From contig JAMXDE010000014.1 in assembly GCA_026770025.1 (NCBI GenBank), positions 806,001-870,000 on the forward strand: DNA of 64,000 nucleotides. The letters run 5' to 3'. Below the pieces are notes generated by a model. The model was not told the origin of the DNA. It did not search any database and was given only the letters and a program-made list of their open reading frames with translations. This document shows, piece after piece, positions 43,204 through 53,987 of the stretch (positions within the stretch are counted from its first letter, which is position 1; each line of letters begins with the position of its first letter). This stretch comes from Craspedostauros australis (Eukaryota > Bacillariophyta > Bacillariophyceae > Mastogloiales > Achnanthaceae). Made by a program: the position numbers and the translations under genes.

Positions 43204-45469
43204 TCACTGATCCTGACCACAGATCCCGCCAGAGGAATGCTGTTCACCCTCTGCCATCCCCAGGATCGACTGGATCGTCATGAGTATCGCGCTGAGGAAG
43301 ACGACGCCGCCGATGGAGAAGGCGATGTAGGAATTGCGTTTTGACCTGCGCATGAGGTATCCGAGGCCTATCTGACCGAAGAAGGTGGCGATGACGCCAA
43401 TCGTGAAGCAGATGGCGGCGTAATCCGGAATGAGCAGTCCAAAGACGATAAAGGAGGTTGTCGCCGTGAAGCTGGTGAAGAGGATCATGCAGGCGGATGA
43501 CGCCGACGAGACTGCAGGATGCACGCCCATTGCCAGCATGAGCGGTCCCTTGACGATTCCTCCGCCTATGGAACGTAAGCAACGCAAGATACATTTGTAT
43601 GTGGATGAGCAAGTATCGCGATGCAATTAAACGAACGAATTGATGGATGTGTAAATCGGATGGCAACGCGACGTGATGAATGATAAGAGGTAAGAAGTGA
43701 GCCACAAAGCATAACGCACCACAAGAAGAATGAACGAATGAATAGAGAAGAGTGCGTGTTTGCGCATTTGTGGACACCAGGCTGCACCGCACCGCACCAC
43801 ACCGATCACCCCATTCCACTGTACGCCCCACCAAGATTGACAAACGCATACGCACATGTACTCTGCACAGTTATTGTGCACACATGCACTGTGTACAAAC
43901 CGTCGCACTGATTGCGCACTTACCAATCCCGAACATGCCCGCGAAGAATCCCGCCAGACAACAGACGGCGGGATAGACGATGGTGGAGCGATGATCCCAT
44001 TTGATGTCCCCCTCGACGTACTGGTACTTGCACCATTGCTTACGTTCGAACTTGTGAATGAGATGCAACCGGACAAAGACGCTGACGAGGAGGATCCATG
44101 CGATCATGAATGCGTTGGATAGCCAGAAGGCCGTGGATCCGCAGGTGATGCCGAGCGGAGATGGGAAGGCCCCGCCGCCCTTGAGGAGGTTGACGAGGAT
44201 GATGACTGAGAACATGGCGACGAGAACGAAGATGTTGAGGATCGGCACGTCGCGTTCGGCCTGCAGGATCTCTTGCAGTTCCAGCGCCTGCGTGTCGTCG
44301 AGAACCATGCGATACGAGTCGGCTGGATCGTCGCCATCTGGTTCCTGCAGCTCGGCATTCTTGAGGAGCTCGTCCTCCGCCTCTTCTTCGTCTTCGCCGT
44401 CGCTGCTGTGGGTGATCTTGGTTAGCTCGCTCTCCTTGCTGCCATCCGTCTTGATCCCCTGCTGCTGACGCAGGAAGGCCGACTCGGCGCGGTACATCTT
44501 GAAGGCCTTGGAGAGCGACTTTTGCGCCGTGAAACCGAGGAGGATGACGAGCATGACGACGAGGAAGGTCTCCGGAAGGACCTTGTTGCAGAAGGCACCG
44601 ATGAGGGCGCCCGCGATGGTGAGGGGCTCCATGACGAGGATGAGGTCCCAATCCACCATCGGGCGGTCTGCCAGAGGGTGGCGTTTGCGCGAGTTGAGGA
44701 GGGTGTTGGCGATGGCGCCGCCAAGGACGGTGACGTTGGACAAGGGGATGGCGTGCTTGGGCGAGAATCCGAAGATGAGGATGTAGATGGGGACCAGGAT
44801 GCCTCCTCCGCCGATGCCGCCGCCAGCCGCGATCATGAGGCCCAGAGTGGCAAAGGTGAAGCCGATGTAATCGCTTGGCTTGAGCGGGAAGAGCGGGTCA
44901 TGGTCCTCATTGAAGATGGGGTTGGGCGACTGGCCGAACTGGTAGGGCGGCTCGTCCATCTGCGACGTCTGGTCGTAGGTTTGCTGCTGGTGGTGCGCCT
45001 CCGGGTTTGTCGCGGCGGAGTAGCGTTCCCCCGATGCCAGCCGTCGCAGTGTGGAGTTGATCTCCTGGGAGGTGGCGGATAAGAAGGAGGTGTCTCCTTC
45101 CTCCTCCGCCAACTGAGCATCGGCATGCAGCTGCATCAGCACGGCAGACACCAAGGCAACGGCGACCAGCGTCGTCCACAGCACAACTGAGTTTCGCAGG
45201 CTGTCTTGGCCGTCGTCGTTGTGTTTGTCGTCGTTGTTGTCTATGTTGCCATCCTCATGGTCGCTGGGGTCATCCTTGTGGGCACAACTGTCGCTGTCAT
45301 TGTCATTATCGCTGTCAGTGTCTGCTTCAGTGTCGGAATCCCCATGCGTATCAAGCTTGTTGTCAAGCTTGTTGTCAAGCTTGTCGTCCTTCTCAGAATC
45401 AGCATGCTGCATGTTGGTGACAGCCATGTCGGTCTCAACCGATGTGTCCAATTCGATGGAGCCCATCAT
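43204..45469 (-). CDS. TauE/SafE-family membrane transporter
   Basis: Exon 1 is 45469-43924 and exon 2 is 43565-43204, giving 635 residues. Donor GTAAGT and acceptor CCATAG join in phase 1 inside the glycine-rich FGIGGGIVKGP. The start is the first ATG; the frame upstream starts only at GTG after a stop. An Asp-rich cytosolic tail of about 90 residues with repeated KLDN units precedes a first helix (VVLWTTLVAVALVSAVLM). Two repeats of the family follow: FTFATLGLMIAAGGGIGGGG and CCLAGFFAGMFGIGGG. They are separated by an acidic cytosolic loop of about 80 residues (SSDGEDEEEAEDELLKN). TauE/SafE proteins export sulfite, sulfoacetate or other organic anions. In a marine alga a sulfonate or sulfite role is plausible but unproven. 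Confidence 0.85.
45352..45386 (-). repeat. 15-base coding repeat (KLDN units)
   Basis: About two and a half direct copies of a 15-base unit containing AAGCTTGAC, coding KLDN-type units in the acidic tail of the TauE/SafE protein. Confidence 0.75.
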
Positions 45470-46841
45470 TGTGACTGCACTCGTGTCGTTGCTTGTTCGT
45501 TGTTGATTCACTCAATGGAATCAATGAGCTGACGTCGTGCAATGTTCTTGGTCCAACAGTATCAATCTTGATGATATTATACCAATGGGTGCGACTAGCA
45601 ACGTACGGGTGATAGTGTTATTGTCGCAGAGTATTGCGAAGCATACGACTACAAGTGGCAGTGGTGTGGCGGATGGATGTCGTTGTTGACGTTGATGTTG
45701 ATGACAACGACAACACTTTCCAATCCCTTTGGTGTTGCGTGCGGTTGGGAACAAAAGAGTGACCGCCGCTTGCTTTCTTGTTTTCTCGTTCTGGGTTCTT
45801 GTCAAAGTCTTCCTCACTGGTGTGGTACTGCTATCGGTATCAGTATCAGTACGTACGGACACCACCATTGCACTTGTGACCGATCTTCGACACACAACAC
45901 ACACACACGCGCACACGCGCACAATCGCCACAGTACGAGAACTCTCTGTTGCTTTCGACTCGTGACGTTCTGTCGTGATCTGCAGCTTGTCGTGTTCACT
46001 CGTGGTGCTTGGTTCATGTGTGTTTTGTCTGTCGATGTCGGGACGACATTGCACAGAAGCACCCAAGCTCGGTTCTCCTCGTTCGCCAACTCATCACGTG
46101 GCAAAATCAACGGTCGATGTCACACAAAAAGTCATTTCGGTAAAAAGACAAACAGAAGGACTAGCGTAACGTTCTTAACGTCTGTCATTTATCTAGCCAC
46201 GCGCTTTGATATGGGGCTATTTGTGTACTTACGTACAGCAACAGGGAAAATGAGTGTCTCAGCGTGTCGCGATGTGCTGGACGCCTTCCGGATCCACACG
46301 GAAAGGCGCGATGATACGGACAACAGTGCGCAGGTGGACGCAGCGGTTGAGGACAACACAGGAGAGAGAGAGGGCGAAGTTGTTGGAAGCAGATCGCGAG
46401 ACAACCCCAACAGCAAGAAGCAGCAAGAACGCTCGTGAGGGTACGAACACCATTGATGCCAACATCGACAGCGACAGCGACGGCAACGGCAGTGACAGCA
46501 GCAGGATCCACCGAAGACAGAGGCAGAATACGAGTACTCCACCAACACCCTTGATCTCTTGGTTACCAACATTGATACTCGTGTGACAAGACAAGACAAG
46601 ACAAGACAAGACAGGACAACGATAACGATAACGATAACGAGGATACTATACCCAACATCATTCAGCCGTCGTCCTCTTCGCCGACCCGCGAGCCATTCAG
46701 GAGAGGTCATCAATCGAGATACTCCACCAATAGTCGTGCATGTACAACAAGAGACACACTACCCCACGCTGACCATTTCACAGGCGAATCGCAACAAACA
46801 GGTCTGCATCCACATCCACAACAACAACAGTAACAGACACC
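45470..46841. promoter_or_regulatory. Divergent spacer between transporter and AP-2 mu
   Basis: 1.37 kb with open frames of biased composition on both strands, none convincing. Tandem repeats at 46,585-46,641 lie in the presumed AP-2 mu leader. Confidence 0.4.
46585..46641. repeat. (ACAAG)n and (CGATAA)n tandem repeats
   Basis: About six ACAAG units are followed by about four CGATAA units, some 200 bases before the AP-2 mu start. Confidence 0.85.
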
Positions 46842-48761
46842 ATGATTTCCATGATCATGATCCTCAACCACAAGGGAGACATTATGATCTCCCGACAGTA
46901 CAGGTATGTCATGTTCCGTTGTTTGTGAATGTTCGCGTCTCGCATTCTTTGCGTGGGAGCCTCTCATCTGGGTTGCATCAACGCACATGGCATACATGCA
47001 CACATACATGCACACATACTCGCCTATCCTCCTCATTCGCAACCTATTGGATGACCCTTGCCTACTCTATTCTATTCAAATCTAATTCAACCCACTCTTC
47101 TCTGCACTCTGACACAACTGTTCAACGCAACTACTATACTCAATACAACTACAATCTGCCACATTCACATCACATTCCCAGAGATGATGTCAACAGAGCA
47201 GCTGCGGACACCTTCCGATTGCAGGTCATCGCGACCAAGGAAACAGGAACGGAAGCACCGGTCAAGCGCATCGAGAACTGCTCCTTCCTCTACACACGCC
47301 ACCTCAACATGTTCTTCGTCGCACTCACCAGATCCAACGTCAACCCTGCCCTCGTCTTGGAATACCTCTTTCAGCTCATCAAGATCTTGAAGGGATACCT
47401 CGGAGACGAATTCGATGAGAATGCCATGCGCAACAACATGACCTTGATCTACGAGCTCATGGACGAGACCATGGACTTTGGATACCCGCAGAACTGTGCC
47501 GTCGACGTCCTGCGCCTCTACATCAACTTCGGCAGTGTCAAACCGGAGGACGAGCCGGAGCCCTCGCAGCTCACCAGTCAGATCACGGGAGCCATCGACT
47601 GGCGTCGCGAGGGAATCCGTCACAAAAAGAATGAGGTCTACATCGACGTGCTCGAGAGCGTCAATCTCCTGCTCTCCAGCACCGGCAACATCCTGCGAAA
47701 CGAGGTCACGGGCGGGGTCCTCATGAACACAAAACTCACCGGAATGCCAGAGTGCAAGTTCGGATTGAACGACAAGCTCGTCATTGAGAAGGAAGGCCAG
47801 CGCAAGCCCGGCGTGGAAATCGATGACTGCACCTTCCACCGATGCGTGCGACTGGGGAAATTCGATGCCGACCGCACCATCACATTCATCCCCCCAGACG
47901 GAGAATTCGAATTGATGCATTACCGCGTCACCGACAACATCAACCTGCCCTTCCGCATCGTCCCGGCCGTCACGGAAGAGCAGGGCATGACGAAGTAAGT
48001 GGACAACCAAACTGTATGACTATTGGTTGTTCGCTTGCTTCCTTGCTTGCATACGTGGGTTGTTTTGTGGAGTGTTTGCATTTGAAAGGCCAGCAGTCCT
48101 GCATCAACAGCGAGAACAGCAGCAATGCCTTCAAGTTGCCTTGTTCATTCGAGTACTCTGTGCGTGTGTGATTGCGAGTTCATTTGCATTTTGCAAGCTC
48201 TGTATGACCATCGTCATGTCCATCATGAGAACTACCTTCCCATTCATGTACATGCACATGAGCACGCATACGTCCTCACTCTTTCCACTTCTCAACACAT
48301 CATGTACTGCGCACAATGCGCAACGCATGGCTCCAAATGAACACTATTCGATGACGCGCAGGGTTTCTATCCACCTGAAGATCATTGCCAACTTCTCCGA
48401 TCAGCTCTACGCCACTCACGTCGTCATCAAGATCCCGGTGCCAAAGAACACAGCAAAGACAAAGATGAAGTTCACCTTCGGCAGAGCCAAGTACGAACCA
48501 GAGCAGCAGGCAATCGTGTGGCGCGTTAAGCGATTCCCAGGAAAGGCCGAATGCCACATCCAGGCAGATGTCGACCTCATGCCGACCGTGCGACCAAAGC
48601 CATGGAGCAGACCGCCGATCAATGCCGAATTCCAAGTCCCCATGTTCACCGCCAGCGGCGTCCACGTCCGATTCTTGAGGGTCTACGATAAGTCCGGTTA
48701 CCACACCAATCGTTGGGTGCGGTATATCACGAAGGCAGGAAACTACCAGATCCGTATCTAA
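46842..48761 (+). CDS. AP2M1: AP-2 clathrin adaptor complex subunit mu
   Basis: Three exons: 46842-46903, 47182-47994 and 48362-48761, giving 424 residues (animal mu2 has about 435). Donors are GTATGT and GTAAGT; acceptors are TTCCCAG and GCGCAG. The N-terminal longin domain starts MISMIMILNHKGDIMISRQY. The mu homology domain begins after a linker at DWRREGIRHKKNEVYIDVLE. It contains SGMPECKFG-like TGMPECKFGLND, IDDCTFHRCVRL, FIPPDGEFELMHYR and the terminal RWVRYITKAGNY. These match mu2 more closely than mu1. In the AP-2 complex this subunit binds YxxPhi sorting signals and PIP2 during clathrin-mediated endocytosis at the plasma membrane. The linker threonine phosphosite region (SQLTSQITG) is conserved. 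Confidence 0.93.
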
Positions 48762-49211
48762 CTCGGCGTACGGGTATATATGATCTCATCCTGCGCATTC
48801 ACACCTCAGAGGGCGCCCACCATCTTCAACAACAACAACAATCCCCAGCCACCTTGGCCTGTGTGAAGTCCATGTTATAAATTCGTTGAGCTGGCTCTGC
48901 TGGAGAGATGAGTGCTGCTGCAAGATTGGACATCAAATTCTATTTGTTCGACCATACCAATGGAAATCTATCACAGATCACAAGTAGCAGCACAGCCCAA
49001 AGCGCTGCTGGATCGCACCCCTCGGCGCTCGTTCACAATAAATCTTCTTTTTAGACCTTACAACAGTGTCCACTGAAAGACCATCAAGCGTGGTGTGATG
49101 AATCGCGGGAGCACCATTTGATAATTGCAAATCTGGAAGCCATTCCTTGTTGCCACACAGCTGGCTTTCCGCGTGCCAGCAATTGAACTGAGCTTGCATT
49201 CCACCACGAGC
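48762..49211. other. Convergent 3' region, no gene seen
   Basis: 450 bases between AP-2 mu (+) and the CWC21-like gene (-). An AATAAA for AP-2 mu lies at 49,037-49,042. Confidence 0.5.
49037..49042 (+). promoter_or_regulatory. AATAAA polyadenylation signal
   Basis: Hexamer 276 bases after the AP-2 mu stop codon, followed by a T-rich stretch. Confidence 0.4.
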
Positions 49212-50750
49212 TCAGGATCTGGACTTCTTTCCCTTCGACTTGCGCTTGCCGCGGCTCGCACTGGAGGCCGTGCTTCTGCTGGAGGCGGATCGCGAAGACA
49301 TGGAGCCACCGCCGTCCGAGGATCCGGAGGAGGAGTAGCTCGATCTGGACCGTGACGATGGGGATTCGTCACGTTTCGATCGGGCCCTTTTGCGCGGACG
49401 TCTGGAACTGGCGCTGCTTTCGCTGTCCGATGCGGAAGGCGATCGTCCGCGTCGCTTCGGCGACTTCGATTCCTCCACCTTTGCAGATTTTGGTGCGCCC
49501 TTCCTCTTTGCGTCTTCCTGTTCCTTGCGATCGACCTTGATCTCCTTGGGTGGCTGATCCTTGGTGAGCTTGGTCGTCTTGGATGACGATGATGGCGACT
49601 TGTCGGCCTTTTTGCTTGGAGGGGACGAAGACTTGCGTCTGGAATCATTGGACGAGTACGAACGCGACGAGCCGCTTCGGGAGCTGGAGGTGGATCGAGA
49701 CCGAGAGTCGGACCTGGACCTTGAACGAGATCGCGTCTTGCGTTCGTCGCCCTTGACAGCGTCCTTGCGCTTGTTCCTGCGGTCGTCGCGGGACTCCATG
49801 GATGCATCGCTGCGTGACGAATATGCAGAACGCGAGTTGGAGGAATACGATCTGCCGCGTGACCGCGACGAACCGTCCGACGAATAACTGCGGGAGTCGT
49901 AGCTGCGCGAGCTGCCGCTTCGTGACGATGACGAAGAGCGGCTGCGTCGCTTCTTTGATCGGCCGCGGCTCTTCGCACGCAGCTTCTTCTTCTCCTTCTT
50001 GGCCTTCTTCTTTGCGAGCTTCTTCTGCTTTTTGAGGAGCTTCTTCTCGCGTTTCTTGGCCTTCTTGGCCTCCTTCTCGAGCTTGAGCTTCGCTGCCTGC
50101 TTCTCCGCCTTCTTCTTATCCTGCAGCTCCCTGTCGAATGCCACGCCCTCCACGTGGCGGTCGCCATCGATTTGGAGAGCATCGCGAAGACGCTCGTTCT
50201 CGTCGGCCTTGTACTTGGCGGTCATGTGCGTGTTCTTGCTCGATCGCTGCATCTGACGAGCCTCCTTGGATTCCTTGCGACCGGGACCACGCTGAAAGGC
50301 ACGCCCACGACCTTGGCGGCGATCTTGATCATCTCCCTGCTCCTTGTCTTCCGCCTCGTCGCCCTTCGCGGCCTGCCGTTGCTCCTCGCGAAGAGCACGC
50401 GCCCTCTCCCGGCGCTCCTCCTCGGCCTTCCAATTGCCGAGCACGCGCTGCCGTTCCTCGTCGATGCGCTTCTCGATCTGATCTTCCGTCAGAGAGCGGT
50501 CGTCCTCCAGATTCTCCCGCATGACCAGCAGCTTGCTCTCCAGCTGGCGCATCTGCTGATGGCGTTGGATCTCCTTGTTCCCCTTCTCCCTCGCATCGGC
50601 GGACACGGGGTTGAACGGCTGCGACAGCTGCGCCACATTGCGTTGCTTGTGACGGCGGGATCGCGAAGCCTTGATATATCCTCGGTTGGCCTGGACGTGG
50701 CCGCTCGTGGCCGTTCCGCGGACCGATGCGAGGCCGATGCCGTTGTACAT
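49212..50750 (-). CDS. CWC21/SRRM2-like spliceosomal RS protein
   Basis: Single exon of 512 residues. The start is the ATG coding MYNGIGLASVRGTATSGHV, the diagnostic N-terminus of Cwc21/SRRM2, which sits near the catalytic centre of the spliceosome next to Prp8. A cwf21 helical segment follows at about 58-105 (MRQLESKLLVMRENLEDD). Next come a charged coiled region rich in Lys/Glu (about 200-270) and a long arginine-serine domain to the C-terminus. Yeast Cwc21 is about 135 residues and human SRRM2 over 2700, so this is an intermediate form. The protein contacts the 5' exon and helps fix the 5' splice site. Confidence 0.9.
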   Translation of the reverse strand: MYNGIGLASVRGTATSGHVQANRGYIKASRSRRHKQRNVAQLSQPFNPVSADAREKGNKEIQRHQQMRQLESKLLVMRENLEDDRSLTEDQIEKRIDEERQRVLGNWKAEEERRERARALREEQRQAAKGDEAEDKEQGDDQDRRQGRGRAFQRGPGRKESKEARQMQRSSKNTHMTAKYKADENERLRDALQIDGDRHVEGVAFDRELQDKKKAEKQAAKLKLEKEAKKAKKREKKLLKKQKKLAKKKAKKEKKKLRAKSRGRSKKRRSRSSSSSRSGSSRSYDSRSYSSDGSSRSRGRSYSSNSRSAYSSRSDASMESRDDRRNKRKDAVKGDERKTRSRSRSRSDSRSRSTSSSRSGSSRSYSSNDSRRKSSSPPSKKADKSPSSSSKTTKLTKDQPPKEIKVDRKEQEDAKRKGAPKSAKVEESKSPKRRGRSPSASDSESSASSRRPRKRARSKRDESPSSRSRSSYSSSGSSDGGGSMSSRSASSRSTASSASRGKRKSKGKKSRS

Positions 50751-51787
50751 GGTCAACTAGAGAGCAGTGGACTCTGTCAGGGTGATGTATATTGGATCAG
50801 AGAACTGTGGAATGCTCAATCGGTCAGTCAGAGAGTGCTGGGACCCTGTTCTGGTTGTGATGTGATGTAGTGTGATGTGTTGTGATGATGCTTTGGCTGC
50901 TGGCGATTTGTGATGCCCGAGGGTGTTGTGGGTTCGGTGCGACGCGCAGAGGAATGGCCTCTCGATCAGTGCCTGTTGGGTGGAAACGGTTGTTGGTTGG
51001 ATGGGTCCTCTGTGGCAAAAACACGTGATTGCATTTTTGGTTGGTTCTCGTGCAGCGAGAGTTCGTGACACTCTTATTCACGAACAAAAAGAGTCCCGCT
51101 TCGGGTCCACGAGAGAGAGTGCAGGTTTGGATACCTTTTTGCAGCGATTTCAGCCAATCACAATCGGCACATCAATCCATCACAACAACTCGACGCATCA
51201 ACACGTCTCTCCCCACACCAAAAAGACAGAAGCTTCCGTAACGTGGGGTCGAAGAGCGTGAACTCCTCGCTGCGACCAAGATGAACATCATGGCGAAGAG
51301 TACTCTACAAATTCTCTCCTCCATGCACTCGTGGACTTGATCGTACTCCTATGGACTGGTACTTGGATATGCGATGCGATGCAATGCGGAAGATGAAGAC
51401 GCGTTTGGGCTCGTCCATCGACAGCCCCAACACCCCATCCGCCAGCCTTTTCAGTGCCTTGAGGACACAGCCATCAAAGCACCCCCGTAGGTTCCGACAC
51501 CCCACTCGTCGCCAGTCTCGCCAACATGACCTGCGATGTTTCAACTCTGCTTCGACGCCATCCAGCTCTGTTGATCGAGACTTCGGGGTATTGAGACTTT
51601 GCCTGACGAAGCATAGTATTGTTTGCGCAACACAGAGCCACCCGGGGAGGCCACATCAATGGAGGATTCGTACAAGTAGTACTCGTACTCGCAGGTACGA
51701 GATAATAATGGAATACTCGACAGATTTGCCGAGGAGAACATTCGAAAGACGATACTCCTACGGGTACTCACACAAAGGACCTGAAGA
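50751..51787. other. 1 kb region without a supported gene
   Basis: Upstream of CWC21-like (-) and downstream of the TPR gene (-). A plus-strand frame at 51,351-51,881 (176 residues, Arg/Ser-rich) overlaps the TPR gene end and has no domain. I treat it as chance. Confidence 0.4.
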
Positions 51788-53446
51788 CTATTGCCCTTCC
51801 TTTTTCTCTTCTTTGCTCATTCGCTGCTGCTTCTCCAGCGCAGCGATGCTTTGCATCAGGTTCAGCACTTGGGGATCATGAGCGACGTCGTTGCCAGCCA
51901 CGATGCGCGCCATGAGGAGCGCGTGCCGCCATGACTCCATGGCCTCCGATGCCTGGTCCATCCGCGCCTGCAGCGCACCCATGCCCACCAGGGATTTGAC
52001 CAGCTCGGGCGAGGCTGTCTTCTCCCACTCAATGATGCCATCTGTGACGACAGATGCGGATGTCGCGTTGGTTGCTGCATCGCCGGCTGGGTTCTGCACG
52101 TTCTCTCCTCTCGCTGCCATGAGGGCAGATTGTTGCTTGCACTGGATCGCCAAGCGGTAGTGGTCCAACGCCACCATGGGCTGATCGATCCGCACATGCA
52201 ACTCTGCCATGTTGTGGAGCAGTACACCCTCCAGGGCCAGGTCGTCCACCGATTCGTACAGCGCCATGTACAGATCGATCGCTGTCTCCGGGTCGTTGCA
52301 GGCGGCCGTCATATCTGCAATGTGAAGGCGGAGGTTTTGGATTTGTGCGTGGTGTTCCTTCGGTACTTGTTCCAGAGTGACGTTGAAATCGAAGGTATCC
52401 GTGATGGAACCGCCGATTAGAACTTGCAATGCCTGCTGGTACCGCTCCAAGGCAGTGTCATAATCATCCATCTCACGATAGATCAACCCTTGGTTGTCCA
52501 GGTTCTTCATGAGTAGAATGGGATTGGCCTCGAGCTTCGGTTCCGAGTCTTTGAGAAGCTGCAGCGCCTGGGACAGATCGTCTTGGAAGTAGAAGCACCC
52601 CGCGAGAGACATTTGGATGTGCCCGATTTGCACGCTGTCATTGACGCCAGCAACATCGTCGTCATCCTTGGATTGGTAATGGGGCAGCGCCTGTTCGTAC
52701 AGCCGTCTCGCAGCCACGATCTTCCCGAGTCGCAGCGTGAGCTTGCCTTGTCTATGAATAGAGTCGGCGTACTCGTCGGAACGGTCTGACAAGTAATGCG
52801 AAGAATTGATCTGCTCCACCATGAGCGCTTCATCCCATCCCTCCAATGCATGGTACACCGTGGAAAGGTCCGTCAGGATGTTGCTATACTCTTCGCGATG
52901 GCGTTTTGTGTCGTCGTCGTCATTGCCGTCACTATTCAATGACAGGGACGTGGATTCCTGTATCATGTCATCTGCGGCAGCAAGGAGTTGCTTCAATTCC
53001 ATCTCGTCGTCGGAAAGATCGGCATCCTGTTTCGCGTAGAGTATCTTGGTGGATGATAGGTGGTCGTGATTGAAGTACTTGGGAACCTTTGGCGTTGTTG
53101 AAAGTTGCCGCGATTGCGTCTGTGATCTTGCAGATACTGATACTGGTATACTGTTGCCACCAGGATGTGAAACAGAGAAGAGATCCCGACGTGGTTGCAG
53201 AAACAGCTGCTGCCGCTGCTGGCAACGGCGATGACGCTCGCTGTGGTTGTCAAAGAAGAACGATGAGCATGTTGAGGAAGAGAACCGGGGTGCTCGTTGC
53301 AGCGTGATGCTTGAAGCGTGCGCCCGAGCTGCGTATCGGCCAATACCGCCATTGCCTCCGATGGTGAGAAACGACGGCGGCAGAGGTGAACGCAGTCTTC
53401 GTCCGATGCGAACGAAAGATTGCGATCGGAATGGACGGCGCATCAT
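51788..53446 (-). CDS. TPR-repeat protein, probably mitochondrial
   Basis: Single exon of 552 residues from tandem ATGs. The first 50 residues are rich in Arg, Ser and Phe with almost no acidic residues (MRRPFRSQSFVRIGRRLRS), as expected of a mitochondrial presequence. After a low-complexity stretch to about 165, residues 185-535 are helical with tetratricopeptide-like pairs. Examples are LTDLSTVYHALEGWDEALMV, NLDNQGLIYREMDDYDTALE and HNMAELHVRIDQPMVALDHY. TPR arrays bind protein partners. No catalytic domain is present. The partner is unknown. It is divergent from a second TPR gene 541 bases away. Confidence 0.75.
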   Translation of the reverse strand: MMRRPFRSQSFVRIGRRLRSPLPPSFLTIGGNGGIGRYAARAHASSITLQRAPRFSSSTCSSFFFDNHSERHRRCQQRQQLFLQPRRDLFSVSHPGGNSIPVSVSARSQTQSRQLSTTPKVPKYFNHDHLSSTKILYAKQDADLSDDEMELKQLLAAADDMIQESTSLSLNSDGNDDDDTKRHREEYSNILTDLSTVYHALEGWDEALMVEQINSSHYLSDRSDEYADSIHRQGKLTLRLGKIVAARRLYEQALPHYQSKDDDDVAGVNDSVQIGHIQMSLAGCFYFQDDLSQALQLLKDSEPKLEANPILLMKNLDNQGLIYREMDDYDTALERYQQALQVLIGGSITDTFDFNVTLEQVPKEHHAQIQNLRLHIADMTAACNDPETAIDLYMALYESVDDLALEGVLLHNMAELHVRIDQPMVALDHYRLAIQCKQQSALMAARGENVQNPAGDAATNATSASVVTDGIIEWEKTASPELVKSLVGMGALQARMDQASEAMESWRHALLMARIVAGNDVAHDPQVLNLMQSIAALEKQQRMSKEEKKEGQ

Positions 53447-53987
53447 TGGCGATCTGCTTTGTGCTTTGTGCTTTGCAGTCGCTGCGCTGCCTCCCTGGTT
53501 ATGGCACTAGTATTCCTTCAACTAATGATAGTTGCAGCCTCTGCTGGCGCTTCTGGATGGAGACTCGCGTCGAGGAGAGGAGAGTAGAGCAGAGTAGAGC
53601 AGAATGGAGCGGCGAATAGAATGGAATTGGTGAATGTGTGGTGAGTAAGCACTGCTGGTGTGACAGCGGAGGAGCGCGACGATCCTTTGCCGCTGGGCTT
53701 CTCCGATCATCCGCAAATTCTTGATGGATACCTTCCACGTGGAATGTCTTGGAACACATCAATCACCATCACATCGCGCTCTGTTCACCCACACCAACGC
53801 ACGTACCACAGTCACGACGAGAATTCACATCACATCACCATCATTCATCATTCATCCTTATCTATTCACGGACATCACTCATCACTCATCATTCATCATT
53901 CACGGACATCACTGTCGGCCTTCATTCGACGGATACTCAAGTTCTGCAGAGGAGTAGCACCGACACAGCACCAAGTACCAACGCACA
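53447..53987. promoter_or_regulatory. Divergent promoter between two TPR genes
   Basis: 541 bases. GAGTAGAGCA/GAATG pentamers lie at 53,575-53,625 and imperfect CATCATTCA repeats at 53,826-53,915. Confidence 0.45.
53826..53915. repeat. Imperfect CATCATTCA/ACGGACATCACT repeats
   Basis: Two copies of a unit containing ATTCACGGACATCACT about 35 bases apart, with several CATCATTCA units between and around them, in the presumed leader of the TPR-methyltransferase gene. Confidence 0.7.

Noticed and set aside
45677-46438. 253-residue plus-strand frame between transporter and AP-2 mu
   Set aside because: Composition is erratic, the segment contains simple repeats and competing frames, and no domain is visible.
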